From the NCBI GenBank assembly GCA_020161575.1, contig JAIUNR010000006.1:1-64000 (forward strand): a DNA stretch of 64,000 bases, read 5' to 3'. A model generated the notes under the pieces. The model was not told the origin of the DNA, did no database searches, and was given only the letters and a program-made list of their open reading frames with translations. Position 1 is the first letter of the stretch. Each line of letters starts with the position of its first letter. Origin of the DNA: Pseudomonadota bacterium. GTDB taxonomy: Bacteria; Pseudomonadota; Alphaproteobacteria; Rhizobiales; Beijerinckiaceae. The position numbers and the translations under genes are program-made. Positions 24,432-30,807 of this stretch are shown one piece after another.

Positions 24432-24884
24432 TCAACGATACATAAACCATATGGGCTTGCAGCGCATCGTCCGCGTCTGCTGGGGTGCGTAACCAATGAA
24501 GAGGTTCCGCACGTCAATCGGTTGATTTGTAAGCGCCAATTCGAAAACGGTTGCCTTGACTGCGGAAATTCCCGTGCCGCTGTTTCCTGAGAACTCACAT
24601 TCAATTGAAATATCCTTTATCGGAAAAGATGATCGGTTCACGATTTCCGCTGTAATTGTCACTCGACCAAATTCGTTTTTAGTCCACCGCAGCTTATCAA
24701 TAGCTATTTGTTGAAGTATTTCTGTGCGCTTGGCCGCTGCTGTTGCCAACAAGGAATCGCCACCAGATGCGCCGGTGGCGGTGATTTTCGATGGAGGTGG
24801 CGGCAAATAGTGTCCGAATAGCGCTAAAAATACCAGAAACGCAACAGGCGTTACGACCATCCATTTGAGAACTCGCATAGTCAT
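24432..24884 (-). CDS. AT-rich membrane-anchored protein, moron candidate
   Basis: 150 residues, ATG at 24884, overlapping the exonuclease stop by 4 bp, so the two are co-transcribed. Residues about 6-25 are one membrane span (WMVVTPVAFLVFLALFG). The soluble part contains VTITAEIVNRSSFPIKDISIECEFSG, a beta domain like FxLYD/DUF3426 (quoted as AEIVNRSSFPIKDISIEC). The 120 bases 24601-24720 hold 44 G or C (37%), far below the surrounding phage. It ends 6 bp from the convergent repressor gene. The low G+C and isolated strand point to recent gain. Function unknown, perhaps lysogenic conversion or exclusion. Confidence 0.65.
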   Translation of the reverse strand: MTMRVLKWMVVTPVAFLVFLALFGHYLPPPPSKITATGASGGDSLLATAAAKRTEILQQIAIDKLRWTKNEFGRVTITAEIVNRSSFPIKDISIECEFSGNSGTGISAVKATVFELALTNQPIDVRNLFIGYAPQQTRTMRCKPIWFMYR

Positions 24885-25756
24885 TCCACCAATGTTAGGA
24901 ATTGGTCATGCGTACAATACAAAATGGCCTGCCCGTCCATGATCCTGTCGGCAGCGGACTTGAGTTTCTGCCCGCCGTCCTCCGGGCGCGGCCAGCCGGA
25001 AACGATCAGGGTGGTCCGGGTTGTTACGCCCGGTTTCACCACGCCGCCCAGCGCCGCGACCCGTTCGGCCATCTCCTCGCGCGAGAACGGCAGATCGCCG
25101 GTGAACACAACGACCTGCCCTTGCAGCGAGGGCGGAACGCCGGCTGAGCGTGCCAGCACCGCGCCCCAGCCCGCGCCGATCGGCGGCACCGCCCGTGGCG
25201 GCGTGGGTGGAATGACGCGGATATCGCGGATCGCGAAATGCGGCGCGGCCTCGGCGGCGCTGAGCCCGAGATCCTTCAGGGCGCGCAGGAAAACATAGGC
25301 GGCGGCAATCGCATCCTGTTCGGCATCGTGATCCGCCTTGAAGCGGATCCCGAACCCCGCGCCGAGATCGCGCAGCTTGCGCGAGGGTGCCTCCGGCCAG
25401 GCCGCGCGCGCCGCCTCGAGCCCGTCAAGCCACACCAGCGCGGGAAAGGGAAGCCCGGCCGCCGCGCAGGCCGAGCCGATCGCGCGGGCATCGAACGGCC
25501 CGTAGCTCATGACCGGGGAGGCGCCGATTTCGGCCAGAACCTCCGGCAGCACGGCCCCGAACGGCGCGGCGCCGCGCACCCGCGCCGCGTTGAGCCCATG
25601 GATCTTGGTGAACTTCGGGTCAAACGGCCGGGCGGGATCGACAAGCCAGGAGCGGCGGCGAAGCTGCCCGCCCGTGAACCCCACAAGGCCGATCTGGCAG
25701 ATCGACCCCGGCCAGGGGTCCGCCGTCTCGACATCGATCGCGACAAAAATGCTCAA
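24881..25756 (-). CDS. DnaQ-like 3'-5' exonuclease with C-terminal BRCT domain
   Basis: 291 residues from a TTG at 25756; this start is chosen because the frame becomes protein-like there, and an ATG at 25804 lies in an operator. DEDDh residues are visible: D8 and E10 in FVAIDVETADPW, an Asp in FDARAIG and His-x4-Asp in DHDAEQDAIAAAY. From about residue 205, LQGQVVVFTGDLPFSREEMAERVAALGG (as GQVVVFTGDLPFSREEM) is a BRCT domain as in DNA ligase. It resembles the exonuclease-BRCT proteins of DNA polymerase III epsilon type. With its membrane partner it occupies the interval between repressor and the rightward promoter. Confidence 0.85.
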   Translation of the reverse strand: MSIFVAIDVETADPWPGSICQIGLVGFTGGQLRRRSWLVDPARPFDPKFTKIHGLNAARVRGAAPFGAVLPEVLAEIGASPVMSYGPFDARAIGSACAAAGLPFPALVWLDGLEAARAAWPEAPSRKLRDLGAGFGIRFKADHDAEQDAIAAAYVFLRALKDLGLSAAEAAPHFAIRDIRVIPPTPPRAVPPIGAGWGAVLARSAGVPPSLQGQVVVFTGDLPFSREEMAERVAALGGVVKPGVTTRTTLIVSGWPRPEDGGQKLKSAADRIMDGQAILYCTHDQFLTLVE

Positions 25757-25800
25757 TTCCCAAAGCCCCGAACCCGCATGCGAAAGACTACTTCGGTAAA

Positions 25801-25845
25801 GCATGTAAATTGCATTTGACACTCTGCATGTAAAATGCATTCTAT
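25801..25845 (+). promoter_or_regulatory. Rightward early promoter with repressor operators
   Basis: GCATGTAAATTGCAT (25801-25815) and GCATGTAAAATGCAT (25826-25840) are 25 bp apart, the same spacing as at the leftward promoter. A perfect TTGACA (25816-25821) lies between them, with an 18-base spacer and TTCTAT (25840-25845) as a possible -10. This mirrors the leftward promoter base for base over most of 40 bp. The start would be near 25852, 20 bases before the first gene. Confidence 0.75.
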
Positions 25846-25871
25846 GCGCATATCGCCACCGGAGCCACCCC

Positions 25872-26048
25872 ATGTCGCTTCGCCAACCCCGAATTTCGCC
25901 CGCCGCAGCCTTCGCGGTTCGCGCCGGCCTTGCCGCCGCGCTGCTCGTTGCCGCGCTCGCCGGCCTGCTGGCGCGGGACGATGCGGCGCATCGCGCCTGC
26001 GCCGAGGTTCACACCCCCGCCACCTGCATTCACATCCTGAGAGGTTGA
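25872..26048 (+). CDS. First gene of rightward operon, small membrane protein
   Basis: 58 residues, ATG at 25872 with GGAG 7 bases ahead, stop at 26048. One likely membrane span (AAAFAVRAGLAAALLVAALA, residues about 11-30) after a basic start, then AHRACAEVHTPATCIHILRG with two Cys that could form a disulphide outside the inner membrane. As the first gene behind the repressed promoter it would be made at once on induction. Function unknown. Confidence 0.5.
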   Translation: MSLRQPRISPAAAFAVRAGLAAALLVAALAGLLARDDAAHRACAEVHTPATCIHILRG

Positions 26049-26050
26049 TC

Positions 26051-26281
26051 ATGACCACCGAAACCCTGCGGACCCTGTTCAGCGAGCCGCATCGCCCGCC
26101 GCCGCCCCGCACGCCCGAGGAGGCTTGGGCGTGCCTCACCCCGGAGGAGCGGGACGAGGCGATGCTGCGCGCGCCCGAATTCATCGCCGTCTTTCGCGAC
26201 CTTCGCCGGGAATTGCCGCCCTTGATGAGCTATCTCGTCCACAAGCGCTGGCTGTCGCTCAGGCCGGGGGCTGGAACATGA
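26051..26281 (+). CDS. Small phage protein, function unknown
   Basis: 76 residues, ATG at 26051, with AGAGG 6 bases ahead. It has a Pro-rich section (SEPHRPPPPRTPEEAWACL), then a charged helix (PEERDEAMLRAPEFIAVFRD) and an end with LPPLMSYLVHKRWLSLR. It overlaps the next gene by 4 bp. The pattern is helical and acidic. No family recognised. Confidence 0.5.
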   Translation: MTTETLRTLFSEPHRPPPPRTPEEAWACLTPEERDEAMLRAPEFIAVFRDLRRELPPLMSYLVHKRWLSLRPGAGT

Positions 26282-26589
26282 GCACCCGGAAAAAGCCGGC
26301 CCTGCCGGCAACCCGCATCGGCGCCACGCGGAGCGATTTCATCACGCTCGATGCCCTGCGCATGGGCGAACTCTTCATCTGCTGGCGCGAAGGCGCGCGC
26401 ATGCCGAATTCGTTTCACGCCACCGAGGAGGAGGCCCGCGCCATGGCGCGGCAGCGCGTGCGGCCGGGCGAGACGATGTGCGTGCTTCACGCGCGCATCG
26501 CGACTTCCCTCACCGCGAGCACGCATATCGCCGAGCGCGAGGCACCCGCCGCGCCCGAACCCGGCGCAACCCAAATCCTGAGAAGTTGA
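26278..26589 (+). CDS. Small phage protein, function unknown
   Basis: 103 residues, ATG at 26278 (ATGA coupling). After a basic start (MSTRKKPALPATRIGATRSD) comes GELFICWREGARMPNSFHATEEEARAMARQR (quoted in part: GELFICWREGARMPNSFH), then VRPGETMCVLHARIATSLTAS. The order suggests a small alpha/beta fold that packs one strand pair and two helices. I recall proteins of this type in other phage early operons without known activity. Confidence 0.5.
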   Translation: MSTRKKPALPATRIGATRSDFITLDALRMGELFICWREGARMPNSFHATEEEARAMARQRVRPGETMCVLHARIATSLTASTHIAEREAPAAPEPGATQILRS

Positions 26590-26590
26590 G

Positions 26591-26779
26591 ATGAAAACCA
26601 CGGTTCTCACGCTGGCGCTGGCCGCTGCGCTTTGGGCCTGCGGGCAACCCGAGGCGGCAATCATGGTTCTCGGCACGATGCTGGCGTTCGGCGTCGCGCT
26701 GCTCCTCGCGGGGCTCGCCGTCTTCGCCCTCGCGATCTGGTGCGACGCCCGCAAAAAGCCCGCAACCCCAAGGGAGTGA
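26591..26779 (+). CDS. Small membrane protein, possibly lipid-anchored
   Basis: 62 residues, ATG at 26591 with GAGAAG just before. MKTTVLTLALAAALWACGQ looks like a signal sequence with a Cys at 17, a weak lipobox (LWAC). A second hydrophobic stretch (GTMLAFGVALLLAGLAVFAL) follows, then a basic tail. Either a two-span membrane protein or a lipoprotein with one span. It has the shape of holin-like or exclusion proteins. Unknown. Confidence 0.5.
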   Translation: MKTTVLTLALAAALWACGQPEAAIMVLGTMLAFGVALLLAGLAVFALAIWCDARKKPATPRE

Positions 26780-26784
26780 TACCC

Positions 26785-26928
26785 ATGACCGCGAACGAGT
26801 TCCTTTTTCTGATCTGGGGCGCCACGGCGGCCTATGTCAGCATGATCATCGTGATGTGGCCCGCCTGCGGCTATTTCGCGCGGCGGGACGCGCGCCTTCG
26901 CAGGGAGCGGGGGGCGCGCGGTGGCTGA
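26785..26928 (+). CDS. Tiny single-pass membrane protein
   Basis: 47 residues, ATG at 26785, 5 bp after the previous stop, with a GGGAG 10 bases ahead. The sequence MTANEFLFLIWGATAAYVSM and the following IIVMWPACG form a long hydrophobic stretch, then a basic tail RRDARLRRERGARGG. Its placement right after another membrane protein suggests a pair acting in the inner membrane. Confidence 0.45.
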   Translation: MTANEFLFLIWGATAAYVSMIIVMWPACGYFARRDARLRRERGARGG

Positions 26929-27130
26929 GTTCTTTGCGCGATCCGCATCCGACAAAACTGATGACTGGCCTTTTTGGTTCGTGGCCCGGCGTGATCAACC
27001 TGGAAGAAACGTGTTGGTCGAGGCTATCAAAATCGCCGGTTTTGAGTATTCGGGCGGCTGGACGCTAACCTGTCGGGAAGCGGCTGAATTGATTGCCAAA
27101 GAGGCAAACAAGAAAGAGAGCCGGCAATGA
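26921..27130 (+). CDS. Small phage protein, function unknown
   Basis: 69 residues from a GTG at 26921 with GGGAG 15 bases ahead, overlapping the previous gene by 8 bp. WPFWFVARRDQPGRNVLVEAIKIAGFEYSGGWTL (as RDQPGRNVLVEAIKIAGF) is followed by TCREAAELIAKEANKKES, helix-rich. Clearly protein-like but not recognised. The next gene overlaps its stop (ATGA). Confidence 0.45.
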   Translation: MAEFFARSASDKTDDWPFWFVARRDQPGRNVLVEAIKIAGFEYSGGWTLTCREAAELIAKEANKKESRQ

Positions 27131-27378
27131 CGGCGCCGCTCACCCCGAACCAGCGCGAGGCGCTGCACCACGCCGGCACGCGCGGGCTGGTGCCCTGCCG
27201 GGGCGGGTTCCGCCGCCCGCATGTGCCGCGCCGCGAATGCACGCAACACACAATCGCCCGCCTGTACGAGGCGGGCCTTGTCCTACCCGACGAGCGCGGG
27301 CTGATCCGCCCCACGGAGCAGGGCTACGCGGAGATCGGGCGGCGCTACACGCGCCAGCTCGCCGGCAACGGCAGGTGA
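27127..27378 (+). CDS. Small phage protein, winged-helix-like
   Basis: 83 residues, ATG at 27127 overlapping the upstream stop. LTPNQREALHHAG, then HTIARLYEAGLVLPDERGLIRPTEQGYAEIGRR (as IARLYEAGLVLPDERGLIRP) has the look of a winged helix: three helices, a short beta wing, then PTEQGYAEI as in MarR-type wings. A DNA-binding role is possible. No direct match recalled. Confidence 0.5.
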   Translation: MTAPLTPNQREALHHAGTRGLVPCRGGFRRPHVPRRECTQHTIARLYEAGLVLPDERGLIRPTEQGYAEIGRRYTRQLAGNGR

Positions 27379-27387
27379 GGGGGCGCG

Positions 27388-27672
27388 ATGAAGAACAAAG
27401 CTGCTTCATTTCGAGATGCAATCAAGCGATGCCAGTTCAATGCCGATGACCCGAGCGACATTGCGGCCGAAGCATGCCGGCAGGCCGTTCTAGAAGCCGC
27501 TGCCAAAGCTCTATCGTGGCCTCAAGGCGACAATCCGGTCGCTCATTTTGCCGGTGCATACGTCGCGCTATGGCAAATCGCAATCGCTTCATATGGCGTG
27601 GAGGGCGCTGAGCCGCTCATGCGCGAGCTTTGGGATTGGTCCCGCGAGTTTGCGATGGAGATATCGACATGA
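27388..27672 (+). CDS. Small helical phage protein, function unknown
   Basis: 94 residues, ATG at 27388 with GGGGGCGCG ahead. DAIKRCQFNADDPSDIAAEACRQAVLEAAAKAL (as ADDPSDIAAEACRQAVLEAA) and a second helical stretch ending ELWDWSREFAMEIST. Somewhat lower G+C than its neighbours. The next 28 bp before the ASCH gene contain only an 11-codon frame. Confidence 0.45.
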   Translation: MKNKAASFRDAIKRCQFNADDPSDIAAEACRQAVLEAAAKALSWPQGDNPVAHFAGAYVALWQIAIASYGVEGAEPLMRELWDWSREFAMEIST

Positions 27673-27700
27673 CCTTCATCACGCCGAAACAGGCGGGGCG

Positions 27701-28057
27701 ATGATGCGCAACATCTCCTTCGCCCTCACCGAGCCGCAGTTTCTCGACGGCACCAAGGACGTGACACGCCGCACGGGATGGACCTTCCTGAAGCCCGGCG
27801 ACCGGTTGCGCGCCGTTCGCAAGGCCATGGGGCTGAAGAAGGGCGAGAAGGTCCACGTTCTCGGTGTGATCGAGATCGTCAGCGTCCGGTGCGAGCCCCT
27901 GCTCAACATCTGCCGTGAGATGGGCGGCACGTCGCGCGAGGGCTTCCCGGAGATGACCGGGCTCGACTTCATCAGGTTCTTCTGCGCTTCGCACAAGCAT
28001 TGCACGCCGGAAACCATCGTCACCCGTATCGAATTCAGGAGGGTGAGCGATGCCTGA
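27701..28057 (+). CDS. ASCH-domain protein
   Basis: 118 residues from the ATG at 27701 (a second ATG follows). The order FALTEPQFLDGTKDVTRRTGWTFLKPGDRLRAV and MGLKKGEKVHVLGVIEIVSV (in pieces: VTRRTGWTFLKPGDRLRA, MGLKKGEK) is the phage ASCH form, a PUA-like beta barrel. ASCH proteins bind RNA or modified nucleotides. Its 8-bp overlap with the cytosine methylase gene suggests it may recognise or handle modified bases or the transcript of its neighbour. Confidence 0.75.
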   Translation: MMRNISFALTEPQFLDGTKDVTRRTGWTFLKPGDRLRAVRKAMGLKKGEKVHVLGVIEIVSVRCEPLLNICREMGGTSREGFPEMTGLDFIRFFCASHKHCTPETIVTRIEFRRVSDA

Positions 28058-30107
28058 CGGTCTGATCATCGACAGCTTTGCAGGCGGGGGCGGGGCCTCG
28101 ACCGGCATCGAATGGGCGCTCGGGCGCTCGCCGGATTTCGCGATCAACCACGATCCCGAGGCGCTGGCGATGCACGCGGCGAACCACCCGAACACCGTGC
28201 ATCTCACCGAGAACATCTGGAAGGTCGATCCCGCCGCCGTAACGAAGGGCAAGCCGGTCTTCCTGCTTTGGGCCAGCCCGGATTGCCGCGACTTCTCCAA
28301 GGCGAAGGGCGGTGCTCCCACGTCGAAATCGGTGCGCGGGCTCGCCAATGTGGTGATCTATTGGGCGAAGGTCGCGCGGCCGCAGATCATCCTGCTCGAA
28401 AATGTCGAGGAATTCGCGCAATGGGGGCCGGTGCTGCCGAACGGCAGACCGTGCCCGGCGCGGCGCGGCATGGAGTTCGCGCGCTGGGTGCGCGCGCTCG
28501 AGGCGGAGGGCTATCAGGTCGAATGGGCGGAGAGCCGGGCGTGCAACAAGGGCGCGCCGACGATCCGCAAAAGGCTCTATCTCTGCGCGCGGCGGGACAA
28601 CAAGCCGATCATCATCCCGCCGGTCACACACCAGCGGGCGGACCACCCCGACGTGAAGGCCGGCAATCTCGCGCCGTGGCGCACCGCGGCGGAAATCATC
28701 GATTGGCATTTGCCGTGCCCGTCGATCTTCCTGACGAAGGCGGAGGCGAAGGAAAAGGGTCTCAAGATACAGCGCCCGCTCGCGGCGAAGACCATGAGCC
28801 GCATCGCGCGCGGCTTCAAGCGCTATGTGCTGGATCGGGCCGACCCGTTCGTTGTGACATGCAACCATAGCGGGGCAGGTTTTCGCGGTCAGGGTCTTGA
28901 CCAGCCGCTCAATACGGTGGCGGCCGCGCGAGATGCGCACGGCCTCGTATCGCCCTATCTGGCCGGTGTCGGCGGGAGAATGGGCCAGTCCGGAGAACGC
29001 CCGGCAGATGCGCCGTATCATACGGTCTGCACCAAGCCCGACACCGTGATCGTCACGCCTTACATGGCCGTAAATCGATTCGACGCAACGGGGCGCGCGA
29101 TCGATGAGCCCATGCCGACGATCACCGCCAACAGCTTCGTCAAGCGCCCCGGCGCGGGCGGGCCACTCTCTGTTGTCGCGCCTTACATGAGCTACGCGCA
29201 GCAGGGCGGCGCAAACCGCGCGGCGGATGATCCGATGCACACGGTTTGCGCGAGCCGGAAGGATCAGAACCAGGTCGTCACCGGCCTTCTTGTCCCGCGC
29301 TATGGAGAGGCCGAGGGACAGGAGCCGCGCTCACGAGATGTGCTCGAGCCCGCGCCGACCATTGTGCCGACCGGCAACGGCGGGGATCTTGCGGCGGTCT
29401 ATCTCGCGCAGCACAACGGCGGTGAGCGCGCGCCGACCGGTCGAGCCGCCGATGCGCCGGCCGGAACCATCACCACCGAGGGATCGCAGATCCAGCCCGT
29501 CATGGCCTACCTCTCCGCGCTCCAGAACAACACGGTGCGAGGCGACATCAAGGAACCGCTGGGAACCGTGCTCGCGGACGGCCAGCATCATTCGATCGTG
29601 CTGCCGTTTACATCCACCTATTACGGCGTCGATCAGGCCCCGGAGATCAACGAACCGCTGGCTACCGTCACGACGAAGGACAGGTTCGCTCATATCGAAG
29701 CGCCGGCAGATGCGCCGCCGCTCGCGGATTGGCAGATCGATCGCGCCCGCGCCGTCGCGGAGTTCCTGCGCGCCGAGGGCGTCTGGCGCGGCGGCGAGTT
29801 CGTCACGGTCGGCACGTTCATCGTCTGGGATATCGGGATGCGGATGCTCACGCCGCGCGAGCTGGCGCGCGCGCAGGGCTTTCCGGACACCTACGATATC
29901 ACGGCGGGCAGCACGCTCACGGAGACCGCGCAGCGCCACAAGATCGGCAACAGCGTGAGCCCCTACGAGGCGGCGAGCTGGGCGTGGTGGAACTGCGTCC
30001 ACGCGCTCACCCTGCCGGACGTGAAGCGGAAGAAGCGGGCGGTGCTGCCCGTGTTTTCCCGCGCCGAAGACAACCCAGCCGACATGTTCGAGGAGGCAGC
30101 AGCATGA
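28050..30107 (+). CDS. DNA cytosine C5 methylase with repeat-built middle region
   Basis: 685 residues, ATG at 28050. AdoMet motif I is DSFAGGGGAS (8-17). Motif IV is SPDCRDFSKAKGG (76-88) with catalytic Cys79, a variant of the usual PCQ loop. Motif VI is ENVEEF (117-122), motif VIII RKRLYL (173-178), motif IX RELARAQGFP (603-612) and motif X GNSVSP (633-638). The part between VIII and IX, the target recognition region, is about 300 residues and made of eight degenerate repeats. Normal enzymes are about 400 long. No partner nuclease is seen. Confidence 0.9.
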   Translation: MPDGLIIDSFAGGGGASTGIEWALGRSPDFAINHDPEALAMHAANHPNTVHLTENIWKVDPAAVTKGKPVFLLWASPDCRDFSKAKGGAPTSKSVRGLANVVIYWAKVARPQIILLENVEEFAQWGPVLPNGRPCPARRGMEFARWVRALEAEGYQVEWAESRACNKGAPTIRKRLYLCARRDNKPIIIPPVTHQRADHPDVKAGNLAPWRTAAEIIDWHLPCPSIFLTKAEAKEKGLKIQRPLAAKTMSRIARGFKRYVLDRADPFVVTCNHSGAGFRGQGLDQPLNTVAAARDAHGLVSPYLAGVGGRMGQSGERPADAPYHTVCTKPDTVIVTPYMAVNRFDATGRAIDEPMPTITANSFVKRPGAGGPLSVVAPYMSYAQQGGANRAADDPMHTVCASRKDQNQVVTGLLVPRYGEAEGQEPRSRDVLEPAPTIVPTGNGGDLAAVYLAQHNGGERAPTGRAADAPAGTITTEGSQIQPVMAYLSALQNNTVRGDIKEPLGTVLADGQHHSIVLPFTSTYYGVDQAPEINEPLATVTTKDRFAHIEAPADAPPLADWQIDRARAVAEFLRAEGVWRGGEFVTVGTFIVWDIGMRMLTPRELARAQGFPDTYDITAGSTLTETAQRHKIGNSVSPYEAASWAWWNCVHALTLPDVKRKKRAVLPVFSRAEDNPADMFEEAAA
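28845..29699 (+). repeat. Eight degenerate protein repeats in the cytosine methylase
   Basis: Residues 266-550 divide into units starting at about 266, 302, 337, 378, 413, 451, 487 and 519, each 32-41 long. Each opens with P-Y/F or Y-L/M and carries a core (D/E)(Q/A/E/D)P-x-x-T-(V/I), for example DQPLNTV, DAPYHTV, DEPMPTI, DDPMHTV, LEPAPTI, DAPAGTI, KEPLGTV and NEPLATV. The DNA copies have diverged, so the repeats are old. Confidence 0.85.
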
Positions 30108-30523
30108 GCACCAACAGCCCCATGACTGAGCAAGAGCTTATCGAGAAGATGGCGAGGGCGATATTCGCCACGCAAGGCATGTGCCACACCGATGACAAGC
30201 GCATGTTTGAGCCAGTCAAATGGGAAGAACTGGACGATGACGACTACCAGTGCGTACGCGCCGGGTATCGCCAACAAGCCATCGACGCCCTCTCCGCCAC
30301 CACCATTCCCGTCTCAACCCTCCTGTCCATTATCAAGGGAGGGGCGGTCGTGGTGCCGGTGGAGCCTACGGAAGTGATGGCCAACGCTGCGTGGAAAGCT
30401 ATCGGCCTCAGCAAGAGAGAGAAATCGGAAGCATCGAAGCATCTCAACCCGCATATCGGCGGCAAGGATGAAGCGAATTGCATTCGCGCCTACCGCGCCA
30501 TGATCGAAGCGAGGCCGAAATGA
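30104..30523 (+). CDS. Phage protein, function unknown
   Basis: 139 residues, ATG at 30104 overlapping the methylase stop by 4 bp. An N-terminal helix (TEQELIEKMARAIFATQG), an acidic patch (WEELDDDDYQCVRAGYRQQA) and a central hydrophobic strand region (IIKGGAVVVPVEPTEVMANA), then a helical end. This resembles small phage proteins that share an ARAI...W....Y...A motif. Function unknown. Confidence 0.5.
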   Translation: MSTNSPMTEQELIEKMARAIFATQGMCHTDDKRMFEPVKWEELDDDDYQCVRAGYRQQAIDALSATTIPVSTLLSIIKGGAVVVPVEPTEVMANAAWKAIGLSKREKSEASKHLNPHIGGKDEANCIRAYRAMIEARPK

Positions 30524-30807
30524 GCAAGCGCCGGGTCGTTGAAGGTCTCGATCCTGTTTTCGTCAACCGGGAGGCGCTGTGCACGCTGTTGATGATCGGG
30601 CAGACCACGCTTGCGGACTGGCTCCGGCGCAAGGTTATCCCCGATCCTCACATCCGGGACGGCGGAATCGAGCGCTGGCACTGGCCCAGCGTCGAGGCGG
30701 CGCTTGCGCGCCCGGCGGTGCCGGTTGAAAGTGCCGCCGAGGTAGATCCATCGGTCGCGGGGGCGTTGCGTGTCGGCAAGAAGAGTGCTCACCGTGCCGT
30801 TGCCTGA
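30520..30807 (+). CDS. Excisionase / AlpA-like DNA-binding protein candidate
   Basis: 95 residues, ATG at 30520 (ATGA coupling), overlapping the integrase start by 38 bp. FVNREALCTLLMIGQTTLADWLRRKVIPDP and RWHWPSVEAAL (in pieces: REALCTLLMIGQTTLADWL) match the MerR/AlpA-type winged helix used by excisionases, with a wing of the type IPDPxxxDGxxRW. Position just before the integrase supports Xis. It could instead be a transcription activator like AlpA. Confidence 0.65.
   Translation: MSKRRVVEGLDPVFVNREALCTLLMIGQTTLADWLRRKVIPDPHIRDGGIERWHWPSVEAALARPAVPVESAAEVDPSVAGALRVGKKSAHRAVA

Noticed and set aside
27669-27704. 11-codon frame between two phage genes
   Set aside because: Too short and without independent support; likely the chance result of the gap before the ASCH gene.
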